7,429 nucleotides of DNA from WQZF01 sp031556405 (GCA_031556405.1 JAVBTC010000069.1:1-7429); one strand, 5' to 3'; positions 1 through 6,021 are shown, counted from the stretch's first letter. The notes: a model not told the origin generated them from the sequence alone. Translations and numbers: made by a program.

Positions 1-507
1 CTTCTCGAAAAAACGCAGAGCCGCGATTTCAACCTCTGGCATAAAAAACTGCCTGAAAAGTTCCGTCAGGAAAGAAAACATGCCAACACTCTTACATTGA
101 ATCCCGATCATGAAAGACAAGATCGCATAGATCGCAAAAAACTCGAAAGCCTGGTGGGAGACAAGTTTTTTTGCCAAGAAATAGTGGAATCTGCCGTGGC
201 CCACGAGAATTTCCACATCGACATGACCAGTCGAATCGAACAGGCCAAGCAAACGGATTCACTTTCCGATGAATTACGGGAGACCGCCCTCAACCTCGCG
301 CGGGAGGAAGTGCAGGCATACGAAGTAGGAATCAAAATGTTGCGCATACTGCACGATCGCCTGCAACAACAATGCGTATGGATCTGCGCCTATGACAAAG
401 ACAAAAAGCCTCACAAAGATCTTAAAACGTGCGCAAATAACTGCCGGCCCAATTTAACAGTCGTAACCACCAAATCCTGCAAACCAAAGAAAATTTCCCC
501 ACGTTAA
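1..507 (+). CDS. C-terminal part of a putative HExxH (zincin-like) metallopeptidase-type protein, 5'-truncated by the window
   Basis: The frame is open from the first base, so 168 codons are visible and the true start lies upstream. A TTG at 97 could serve as a start, but there is no reason to prefer it over continuation from outside. Visible residues 68-72 read H-E-N-F-H (bases 202-216), an HExxH zinc-site signature followed by I-D-M. About 30 residues later comes E-E-V-Q-A-Y-E (residues 102-108, bases 304-324), which could supply the third, glutamate ligand as in gluzincins. The region is charged and probably helical. The tail is basic and contains several cysteines (after QQQ, in WIC, KTC, NNC and KSC). 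There is no visible membrane segment. HExxH followed by an E-rich helix also occurs in toxin or effector domains of secreted polymorphic proteins, so a larger effector is possible; this is inference. I do not recognise the family. The coding call is fairly firm, the peptidase call moderate. Confidence 0.6.
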   Translation, partial: LLEKTQSRDFNLWHKKLPEKFRQERKHANTLTLNPDHERQDRIDRKKLESLVGDKFFCQEIVESAVAHENFHIDMTSRIEQAKQTDSLSDELRETALNLAREEVQAYEVGIKMLRILHDRLQQQCVWICAYDKDKKPHKDLKTCANNCRPNLTVVTTKSCKPKKISPR

Positions 508-516
508 AATTTTTCC

Positions 517-578
517 TTATCGCGAGAATGCTGCGCTGGACGCTTTTCTGTCATCTTCTCCAGCACCTGCCGCGATAA
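517..578. repeat. Nested inverted repeat between the HExxH gene and rdgB
   Basis: TTATCGCG (517-524) is exactly inverted as CGCGATAA (571-578). Inside it, GCTGGA (535-540) is exactly inverted as TCCAGC (559-564), leaving an 18-base central loop and unequal internal loops of 10 and 6 bases. The two stems could form one interrupted hairpin in RNA. It begins just after the stop of the upstream gene and ends about 65 bases before rdgB. No U-run follows on the plus strand, so a standard intrinsic terminator is unlikely. A dispersed palindromic repeat or an RNA-processing structure fits better, but nothing here decides. Confidence 0.4.
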
Positions 579-644
579 TGTGGATGGATATCTGACTGTG
601 CCATATTGCCGTTTCGCCCTTTCGTATTTCACATTCCTGTGCCT

Positions 645-1259
645 ATGAACCTGATCCTCGCTTCCAACAACACGAAAAAACTCGCTGAACTTTCCACCCT
701 GCTCACGCCGCTCGGCTGGTCGCTGCACACACAGGGGGCGTTGGGAATCCCGGAAGCGGAGGAACCGCACCCGACCTTCATCGAAAACGCGCTGGCGAAA
801 GCGCGCCATGCGGCGCGGCTGGGCAAGGCCCCCGCGCTCGCCGACGATTCTGGTTTGTGCGTTGCGGCGCTCGACGGCGCGCCCGGCGTCCATTCGGCAC
901 GCTATGCCGGCGCCGATGCCGGCGACGCGGCCAACAACACGAGGCTGCTCGCCGCACTCGCGGACATCGCCGACCGGCGTGCGTACTTTTACTGCGCACT
1001 GGTTCTCGTACGCCACGCCGACGACCCCTGCCCGATCATCGCGGAAGGGTTCTGGCACGGCGAAATCCTGACCGTGCCTCGCGGCGGCAACGGTTTCGGC
1101 TACGACCCGCTGTTTCTCGCCCCCGAACTCGGACAAAGCGCCGCCGAACTGACGGCAGCGGAAAAAAACCGATGCTCGCATCGAGGCCTGGCGCTCGCAT
1201 CGCTCGTCCGGCGCCTCGAGGAATTCAGCGGCTCCGCGGCAAAATTACAAATTAATTAA
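645..1259 (+). CDS. rdgB: RdgB/HAM1-type XTP/dITP diphosphatase
   Basis: This cytosolic house-cleaning enzyme hydrolyses non-canonical purine triphosphates (ITP, dITP, XTP) to monophosphate and pyrophosphate, keeping deaminated purines out of DNA and RNA. Starting at ATG 645 gives 204 residues, close to the usual ~200. The protein opens MNLILASNNTKK, the canonical substrate-binding start (SNNxxK, residues 7-12). ADDSG with the catalytic/metal-binding aspartates is at 66-70, GFGYDPLF at 150-157 and SHRG at 178-181; all match the family. The frame extends upstream to a TTG at 606, adding 13 residues that family members lack, so ATG 645 is preferred even though no clear Shine-Dalgarno precedes it. 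hemW follows on the same strand after 74 bases; this gene order is common in proteobacteria. The C-terminal tail after SHRG is slightly longer than usual and low in conservation. The assignment is secure. Confidence 0.96.
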   Translation: MNLILASNNTKKLAELSTLLTPLGWSLHTQGALGIPEAEEPHPTFIENALAKARHAARLGKAPALADDSGLCVAALDGAPGVHSARYAGADAGDAANNTRLLAALADIADRRAYFYCALVLVRHADDPCPIIAEGFWHGEILTVPRGGNGFGYDPLFLAPELGQSAAELTAAEKNRCSHRGLALASLVRRLEEFSGSAAKLQIN

Positions 1260-1270
1260 ATTATTTAATC

Positions 1271-1298
1271 TTAAAACTAACTACAGTAAATAGATAAT
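1271..1298 (+). promoter_or_regulatory. Candidate sigma-70 promoter for hemW in an AT-rich gap
   Basis: The rdgB-hemW gap (1260-1333) is very AT-rich compared with its GC-rich flanks. Within it, TTAAAA (1271-1276, four of six matches to the -35 consensus) is followed after 16 bases by GATAAT (1293-1298, five of six to the -10 consensus). This leaves a leader of about 28 bases before the hemW ATG. It suggests that hemW can be transcribed apart from rdgB. In so AT-rich a stretch, chance matches are likely. Confidence 0.33.
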
Positions 1299-1333
1299 AT
1301 TTCACAAATATGGAAATTTGAGTTAAAAACATC

Positions 1334-2659
1334 ATGTCTCCCGCCGCTTCCGAGCTGCTTTCGCCGCTTGATTCTTTCGACGGCGGCGCAGCATCCATCC
1401 CGCGCATTGCCATACCGCCGCCGCTGACGCTCTATGTCCATATGCCGTGGTGCGTGCAGAAATGCCCTTACTGCGATTTCAACTCGCACCGCGCGCCGCT
1501 GACGGAACAGACGGCGTTGGCGGCGGATATCGAGGAGGAATACGTCTCGGCGCTGATCGCCGACCTGGAGACGGCGTTGCCGCTCATCTGGGGACGGCGC
1601 CTCGTCAGTATTTTCATCGGCGGCGGCACGCCCAGTCTTTTTTCCGGCGCCGCGATCGAACGCCTGCTGACGGCGGTCCGGACGCGCCTGCCGCTTCCCC
1701 CCGACGCGGAAATCACGCTGGAGGCCAACCCCGGCACGGTCGAGACGGAACGTTTCGCCGCCTACCGCGATGCCGGCGTCAACCGGCTTTCGCTCGGTAT
1801 CCAGAGCTTCAATCCGGAACATCTGCGCGCACTCGGGCGCATTCACGATGCCGACGAGGCGAAACGGGCGATCGACATCGCCGCGCGCCATTTTGATTGC
1901 TTCAACCTCGATCTGATGTACGGTCTGCCCCGGCAGACCTTCGACGAGGCGCTGGCCGACCTGGAAACCGCGCTCGCGTTTGCGCCGCCGCATCTTTCCT
2001 GCTATCAATTAACGGTCGAGGCGAATACTCCGTTCTATGCCGCGCCGCCTCCGTTGCCGGAAGACGATCTCTGCGCCGACATCGGTGACGCTTTCGCCAT
2101 CCGGCTGCACGCGGCGGGCTTCGATCACTACGAAACTTCCGCCTTCGCGCGCCCGGGACGGCGCTGTCGGCACAACCTCAATTACTGGGAATTCGGCGAC
2201 TATCTCGGCATCGGCGCCGGCGCCCACGGCAAACTGACATTGCCGGGAAGGCAGGAGCAGCCCGGCGGTGAAACGGCGATCCTGCGCCAGATGCGCTGGA
2301 AGCAGCCGGCGCGTTATCTGCGCGAAACATCGCGCGGCAACCCGGTGCAGGAAGAAGCGTGGGTCGAAGCGGCGGCATTGCCGGGAGAATTCATGATGAA
2401 CGCGCTGCGGCTCTGCGATGGATTTCCCGCCGCGCTGTTTACCGAGCGTACCGGCCTGGCGTTTTCCGCCGTCGCCGATACGCTGCGCCAGGCGCAGGCC
2501 GATGGCCTCGTTTGCGATGCGCCGCTTTGTGATGAATGCGCCGCTTGCGGCGATACACCACTTTCCGCCCCGGACGGCGCCCCGCCCTGCCGCATCGTCC
2601 CGACGCGGCGGGGGCGTTTGTTTCTCAACCAGTTGCTGCGGCGCTTTTTACCGGAATAA
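1334..2659 (+). CDS. hemW: HemW, radical-SAM haem chaperone (HemN-like family)
   Basis: HemW is a cytosolic or membrane-associated radical-SAM protein that binds haem and delivers it to target proteins. It is often misannotated as an oxygen-independent coproporphyrinogen oxidase. The CX3CX2C motif binding the 4Fe-4S cluster is C40-VQK-C44-PY-C47. The SAM-binding GGGTPS is at 96-101, LEANPGT lies further on, and the HNLNYWEFGDYLGIGAGAHG block typical of HemW follows. The longer N-terminal region of true HemN is absent, which favours HemW. An in-frame TGA at 1319 and the next ATG at 1334 fix the start at or after 1334; the next methionine lies just before the cluster cysteines. At 441 residues it exceeds the usual 380-400. 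Extra length sits in a short N-terminal segment and near the C-terminus, where cysteines C394, C399, C402, C405 and C419 precede the conserved end IVPTRRGRLFLN. That cysteine patch is unusual and may bind metal; this is inference. Family assignment is firm. Confidence 0.94.
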   Translation: MSPAASELLSPLDSFDGGAASIPRIAIPPPLTLYVHMPWCVQKCPYCDFNSHRAPLTEQTALAADIEEEYVSALIADLETALPLIWGRRLVSIFIGGGTPSLFSGAAIERLLTAVRTRLPLPPDAEITLEANPGTVETERFAAYRDAGVNRLSLGIQSFNPEHLRALGRIHDADEAKRAIDIAARHFDCFNLDLMYGLPRQTFDEALADLETALAFAPPHLSCYQLTVEANTPFYAAPPPLPEDDLCADIGDAFAIRLHAAGFDHYETSAFARPGRRCRHNLNYWEFGDYLGIGAGAHGKLTLPGRQEQPGGETAILRQMRWKQPARYLRETSRGNPVQEEAWVEAAALPGEFMMNALRLCDGFPAALFTERTGLAFSAVADTLRQAQADGLVCDAPLCDECAACGDTPLSAPDGAPPCRIVPTRRGRLFLNQLLRRFLPE

Positions 2660-2777
2660 GGTAAAAAACTAGCCAAAAGAGAAAGACTCGTACATAATCA
2701 AATACGTAATCAAAGGGCAGTGAAAATAGAAAGACGGAATTAAATACACCTCAAGCGCGTATCCATTACTCAATCCC

Positions 2778-2797
2778 ATTGCCTGAGATTGCCTGAG
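2778..2797. repeat. Perfect tandem duplication of a 10-base unit at the GGDEF gene's ribosome-binding region
   Basis: ATTGCCTGAG occurs twice head to tail (2778-2787 and 2788-2797). The end of the second copy contributes the start of GAGGAGAG, the Shine-Dalgarno-like stretch used for the ATG at 2813. The second copy also contains an in-frame TTG (2789) that could act as an alternative start. Confidence 0.75.
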
Positions 2798-2802
2798 GAG
2801 AG
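2795..2802 (+). promoter_or_regulatory. Ribosome-binding site deciding the start of the GGDEF gene
   Basis: GAGGAGAG (2795-2802) is purine-rich and contains GGAG. It ends ten bases before ATG 2813, which supports that ATG over the upstream in-frame TTG at 2789, as that TTG would place this element inside the coding region. Confidence 0.5.
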
Positions 2803-2812
2803 AAACGAAGTC

Positions 2813-4753
2813 ATGCCCGGCGACAGAGCGTACTTTGGAATAGGCAACGCATTCCGGGCTGTGCCGCGTGCTTCCGAACGGGCGCAAATAGACTGTATCC
2901 GTCACCTTTTCATGTTCGCCGTTCCCGCCTCGGTGGTAACGATGCTGGCCGCGCTCGCCATCGTGTGGTGTTTCCACAGCGAGAAGAACGCGATTCCGCT
3001 GCTTTTCTGGTTCTGCGCGCTGGCCCTGATTTCCGGACTGCGCCTGCGGTACGGCTATCGTCTCCGCGACCACTTCACACTGCTGCAGGGACTCACCTGG
3101 GAGCGCCGTTATGTCGTGCTGCAAACGCTTTCCGGCATTGCCTGGGGCGCGTTGCTGTGGATTCCGCTCCAGGAAGGCTCGCACGCCGAAATCACGCTGC
3201 TGCTGCTCGTTTTCTGCGTTTTGCCGCTCGGCGGCAGCACGCTCGCGGCCAGCCCGCGTTCCTTTCTTGCCTTCTCTTCCCCCATCGCCCTGTCGCTGTT
3301 CGTTCGTCTCTTTTCCCTCGATACCGACATTTTCCTGGTGTCGGTATTCGGACTCCTGGCAAGTATCGTCCTCTTTTTCTTTTCGTTGCGCCTGGCACAC
3401 CTGCGCCTGATCGACGCGCTCAATGCCCGGTACGAGACCCAGGATCTGCTGTTGCGACAGGAAGCGATCTTCGAATCGGCGGCCGAAGGCATCGTCATTT
3501 TCCAGCCCCGGCAGCGCCCCATTTTCCGCTGCAACCGCCGCCTCGCCGAAATGCTCGGACATGCGCCACGGTCGTCCGTATACGCCATGGAATCGGCGCA
3601 ATGGCTGATCGCGCTCGAAGACTGGCAGCACGCGATGCACGACGCCGCTCCCGTCATCGCGCGCGGCGAAACCTACCACGAGGTCGTGCAACTCCGGCAT
3701 GCCGACGGCAGCCCGTTGTGGGTACGGCTTTCCGGCAAGGCCATCAGAAACGAACCGGAAACGATGGGCACGGTATGGGTGATTTCCGACCTGACACCGC
3801 AACGACAGACCGAAGCGGCGTTGCGCGCCAGCGAACAGCGCTTCCGTGAACTGGTGGAGCTCTCTTCCGATCTGTACTGGGAACAGGACGCGCAATTCCG
3901 CTTCGTTTCCTGCAACGGCCGCAAGGAAGCGCTGGCCCGCCTGCCCATCGATACCTTCATCGGGCGGCGCCAGTGGGAAATCGTGCTCGATTCCGGTGTT
4001 TCCGCGCCGCGCTGGAAGGAACACATCTCATGCCTGGAGCGGCATCGGCCGTTCCGCGATTTCGTCTCGAAACTGCCGCACCGCGACGGCAACCTGCACT
4101 GGTACAGCAGCAGCGGCAATCCGCTGTTCGACGGCAACGGCGTCTTCATCGGCTACCACGGCACCGCCCACGATGTCACCGACCGCGTCATCAACGAAGC
4201 CCATTTCCGCCATCTGGCATATCATGACCTGCTGACGCAGCTGCCGAACCGCCTTCTTTTCGAGGACCGCCTGGCGCAGGCGGTGCGGCTTGCCGGACGC
4301 AGCGGGCAACGGCTGGCGGTGCTGCTGCTCGACCTCGACGGCTTCAAGCGGATCAACGACGAATACGGCCACGCCGCCGGCGATTGCGTTCTCCAGGAAA
4401 GCGCGCGGCGCCTGCGCGAAATCGTGCGCGAATCGGATACCGTCGCCCGATGGGGCGGCGACGAATTCATCGTGCTGCTCGCCGGCATTCTCGAACGCGA
4501 AGACGCGCAGCTCGTCGCCGAAAAAATTCATGAGGTGATTACTCAGCCCATTGCCGTCGGCACACCCCGCGTCGACGTCGATGTCGGCACCAGCATCGGC
4601 ATCAGCCTCTACCCCGAACACGGCGACAGCGGCGATGCGCTGATCCGTTGCGCCGACATCGCCATGTACGACGGAAAACGCCAGGGCGGCAGGCGGACCC
4701 GCATCTTCTCGATGGACATGCTGAGCATCTACGCGCCCCAACCGCCCCACTGA
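2813..4753 (+). CDS. Membrane-bound diguanylate cyclase: multi-TM sensor, two PAS domains, GGDEF
   Basis: Predicted to make cyclic di-GMP from two GTP, controlled by its membrane and PAS input. From ATG 2813 the protein is 646 residues. Hydrophobic stretches at about 33-54, 61-77, 101-118, 127-143, 150-168 and 173-192 suggest five or six membrane helices. A likely helical linker (about 195-215) leads to PAS 1 (about 216-332, starting near EAIFESAAEGIVIF, ending VWVISDLTPQRQ). PAS 2 (about 341-460) begins EQRFRELVELSSDLYW and ends GTAHDVTDRV. The cyclase domain starts at HDLLTQLPNRLLFEDRL. It has LDLDGFKRINDEYGHAAGD for metal and substrate binding, an intact GGDEF at 548-552, and RESD at 539-542 exactly five residues upstream, the classic inhibitory I-site. 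Activity with product feedback is therefore expected. There is no EAL domain. The N-terminal sensor contains W-E-R and GIAWG-type motifs seen in other membrane GGDEF proteins; I cannot assign a named MASE class. The signal is unknown. The start is supported by a GGAG element. Confidence 0.93.
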   Translation: MPGDRAYFGIGNAFRAVPRASERAQIDCIRHLFMFAVPASVVTMLAALAIVWCFHSEKNAIPLLFWFCALALISGLRLRYGYRLRDHFTLLQGLTWERRYVVLQTLSGIAWGALLWIPLQEGSHAEITLLLLVFCVLPLGGSTLAASPRSFLAFSSPIALSLFVRLFSLDTDIFLVSVFGLLASIVLFFFSLRLAHLRLIDALNARYETQDLLLRQEAIFESAAEGIVIFQPRQRPIFRCNRRLAEMLGHAPRSSVYAMESAQWLIALEDWQHAMHDAAPVIARGETYHEVVQLRHADGSPLWVRLSGKAIRNEPETMGTVWVISDLTPQRQTEAALRASEQRFRELVELSSDLYWEQDAQFRFVSCNGRKEALARLPIDTFIGRRQWEIVLDSGVSAPRWKEHISCLERHRPFRDFVSKLPHRDGNLHWYSSSGNPLFDGNGVFIGYHGTAHDVTDRVINEAHFRHLAYHDLLTQLPNRLLFEDRLAQAVRLAGRSGQRLAVLLLDLDGFKRINDEYGHAAGDCVLQESARRLREIVRESDTVARWGGDEFIVLLAGILEREDAQLVAEKIHEVITQPIAVGTPRVDVDVGTSIGISLYPEHGDSGDALIRCADIAMYDGKRQGGRRTRIFSMDMLSIYAPQPPH

Positions 4754-4793
4754 ACTTACTCCTAAGTGTTCTTCCGGCGCTTCGCGCGGACGC
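4754..4793. other. Convergent intergenic strip with two weak hairpins
   Basis: Between the stop of the GGDEF gene and the stop of the minus-strand remnant, ACTTA/TAAGT flanks a four-base loop (about 4754-4767), and an imperfect GC-rich hairpin built on GCGC-TTC-GCGC follows (about 4777-4790). Together they could act as a weak bidirectional terminator between converging transcripts. Stems are short and no clear T-run follows on either strand, so I do not call a terminator outright. Confidence 0.25.
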
Positions 4794-5006
4794 TTATTGT
4801 TCCGGCAATTTCATCACCGGCAACCGGTCGATCTTGTAATTGTCGATATCGACCACTTTGAACTTATATCCGGCGTGGCTCACGGTATCGGTACGCTTCG
4901 GGATCAAATCGGCAAGGAGAATGAAACACGAAGTCAGCGACAAGAAGGAACTCCAGAAAGCGAGCGCCCGCACCGCGTCAGCAGCGAAAAACCTGTCATC
5001 TCCCGC
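4794..5006 (-). pseudogene. Remnant of a CNNM/CorC/HlyC-family membrane protein (DUF21 piece joined to C-terminal HlyC piece)
   Basis: Reading the minus strand, 70 codons are open between the TAG that ends xth and a TAA at 4794-4796. The last ~35 residues (D-T-V-S-H-A-G-Y-K-F-K-V-V-D-I-D-N-Y-K-I-D-R-L) match the CorC/HlyC C-terminal domain pattern, where GYxFxVxDxDxxxID is characteristic. Just before it, FLSLTSCFILLADLIPKR resembles the end of a DUF21 transmembrane segment (…ADLIPKR). In intact proteins of this type, normally above 400 residues, a further membrane part and two CBS domains lie between these pieces. The joint falls at I-P-K-R (4893-4904), a sequence plausible at both ends, so an internal deletion is likely. 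There is no ATG near the beginning; only a GTG is available (about residue 12). I call it a decayed fragment. The HlyC part is fairly firm; the DUF21 part and the deletion are inference. Confidence 0.6.
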
Positions 5007-5849
5007 CTATTCTGACATCATGCATTGCGCCCACACCGGCGCATGGTCCGACGGGCGTTCCAGCTTGCGCAGCGTGCGCTCGATACCGGCGGCGGTGCAG
5101 CGCGCCACCAGCGGCTGCGAAAGCAGGACATGGTCGATGCGCAGGCCACGGTTCTTCTGAAAACCGAGCATGCGGTAGTCCCACCATGAAAAACTCCCCT
5201 CCGGCTGAGAAAAAAGACGGAAGGAATCGTTCAGTCCCAGGCCGAGCAGACGCCGGAATGCGGCACGCTCCGGCTCCGAGCACAGAATCTGCCCCGCCCA
5301 GGCGGCGGGGTCGTGCACATCGCGGTCTTCCGGCGCGATGTTGAAATCGCCGGCGAGCGCCAGTCGCGGATAGGCGCGCAATTCCGTCTCCAGCCACGCG
5401 GCGAGCGCTTCGAGCCAGGCGAGCTTATAGGTGTATTTGTCACTGCCGACCGCCTGCCCGTTCGGCACATAGGCGCAAACGACGCGGATTTCCCCGCCCA
5501 CCTCACCACTCGTTTCACCGACGGTGGCACTGATCAGCCGCTGCTGCCGTAGCGCTTCGTCTTCCGGAAATAACGGATTGCCGACGACGACATCGCGCAA
5601 GGCGCCTCGCGACAGGAGTGCAACGCCGTTGTAGGTCTTCTGCCCGGCGAACGCCACCTCATAACCCGCCGCCTCGATTTCCGCGCGCGGAAAATTCGCG
5701 TCCTCGCATTTCGTTTCCTGCAAACAGACGATGTCCGGCGCTTTCCGTTCCGCTTCGTTCATTCCATCCGCCGCCAGCCAGCCCAGAAGCTGCGGCAGGC
5801 GCACCTTGATGGAATTTACATTCCAGGTGGCGATTTTTATAAATATCAT
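5007..5849 (-). CDS. xth: Exodeoxyribonuclease III (Xth/ExoA family AP endonuclease)
   Basis: This is a cytosolic Mg-dependent base-excision-repair enzyme that cleaves DNA at abasic sites and removes 3' blocking groups; family members also have 3'-5' exonuclease activity. The 280-residue protein has all family motifs: IATWNVNS (7-13, N10), LQETK (43-47, metal-binding E45), YNGVALLS (73-80), AYVPNG (126-131), GDFNIAPEDRDVHDP (167-181, D168 and N170), SWWDYR (221-226), LRIDHVLLS (236-244, D239) and ERPSDHAPVW (264-273, catalytic H269). By comparison with E. coli ExoIII no catalytic residue is missing. It is a little longer than the usual 250-270, with a small Gly/Glu-rich insert at about 111-120 and a 3-residue N-terminal extension. 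The ATG at 5849 is the only reasonable start before IATWNVNS. It ends 0 bases from the CorC/HlyC remnant's open frame, with which it is in phase across its TAG. Intact and probably transcribed from its own AT-rich promoter. Confidence 0.95.
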   Translation of the reverse strand: MIFIKIATWNVNSIKVRLPQLLGWLAADGMNEAERKAPDIVCLQETKCEDANFPRAEIEAAGYEVAFAGQKTYNGVALLSRGALRDVVVGNPLFPEDEALRQQRLISATVGETSGEVGGEIRVVCAYVPNGQAVGSDKYTYKLAWLEALAAWLETELRAYPRLALAGDFNIAPEDRDVHDPAAWAGQILCSEPERAAFRRLLGLGLNDSFRLFSQPEGSFSWWDYRMLGFQKNRGLRIDHVLLSQPLVARCTAAGIERTLRKLERPSDHAPVWAQCMMSE

Positions 5850-5859
5850 ACTCTATTGA

Positions 5860-5889
5860 TTTATATTGAAAATATTTTCATATTTTCAA
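5860..5889 (-). promoter_or_regulatory. Candidate xth promoter
   Basis: On the minus strand TTGAAA (5889-5884, five of six to -35) and TATAAA (5865-5860, five of six to -10) are separated by 18 bases, upstream of the xth ATG at 5849. The -10 box ends only ten bases before the ATG, so a transcript from it would have a leader of only a few bases. Either the mRNA is nearly leaderless or another start point is used. The palindromic half-sites at 5863-5892 cover the -35 box and spacer, as an operator would. Confidence 0.45.
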
Positions 5890-5892
5890 TAT
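5863..5892. repeat. 13-base perfect inverted repeat with TATTTTCA half-sites over the xth promoter
   Basis: ATATTGAAAATAT (5863-5875) is perfectly inverted as ATATTTTCAATAT (5880-5892) around the four bases TTTC. The same stretch contains a 14-base palindrome, TGAAAATATTTTCA (5867-5880), and the octamer TATTTTCA twice in tandem (5873-5880, 5881-5888), so three half-sites lie side by side. It could be an operator for a dimeric regulator or a simple AT-rich hairpin. It does not match the sequence of a regulator box I can name. Confidence 0.6.
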
Positions 5893-6021
5893 GTACCCGG
5901 CCTCATACCCGAATTTAAGAAGGCTGCACGCCATCAAACACCAACCGAGCAACGTTGAAAAGATACAGCCTAAGCAAGGCGCAGGAGGAGTGCAAGTGAG
6001 TGCGTAGTTTCTGGCTGAAAA
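5893..6021. other. Unassigned stretch between the xth promoter and the recombinase module
   Basis: No gene is supported here. Composition changes from AT-rich (before 5893) to mixed. AGGCTG (5921-5926) is inverted as CAGCCT (5966-5971), and GAGTGC repeats at a ten-base step (5988-5993, 5998-6003). The boundary of the integrated element containing the recombinase may lie in this stretch, but I see no clear direct repeat or terminal inverted repeat that would define it. Confidence 0.3.

Noticed and set aside
49..62. ACTGCCTGAA-like word, similar to a DNA-uptake sequence variant
   Set aside because: It differs from the variants I recall at more than one position and occurs only once within coding sequence, so it is not evidence for a Neisseriaceae host.
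504..1181. Long minus-strand open frame opposite rdgB (225 codons)
   Set aside because: It is antisense to a gene with complete RdgB motifs. Arginine-rich, low-complexity composition is typical of a shadow frame in GC-rich DNA.
1307..1322. CAAAT/ATTTG palindrome upstream of hemW
   Set aside because: Five bases per arm in an AT-rich stretch is expected by chance.
2669..4024. 451-codon minus-strand open frame opposite the cyclase gene
   Set aside because: Long, but it lies antisense to recognisable membrane, PAS and GGDEF coding sequence. Its Gln/Arg/Glu-rich product shows no family motif.
4826..4854. GGTCGAT/ATCGACC inverted repeat
   Set aside because: It lies inside the coding sequence of the CorC/HlyC remnant (around residues V-D-I-D to I-D-R), so it is probably a by-product of the codons.
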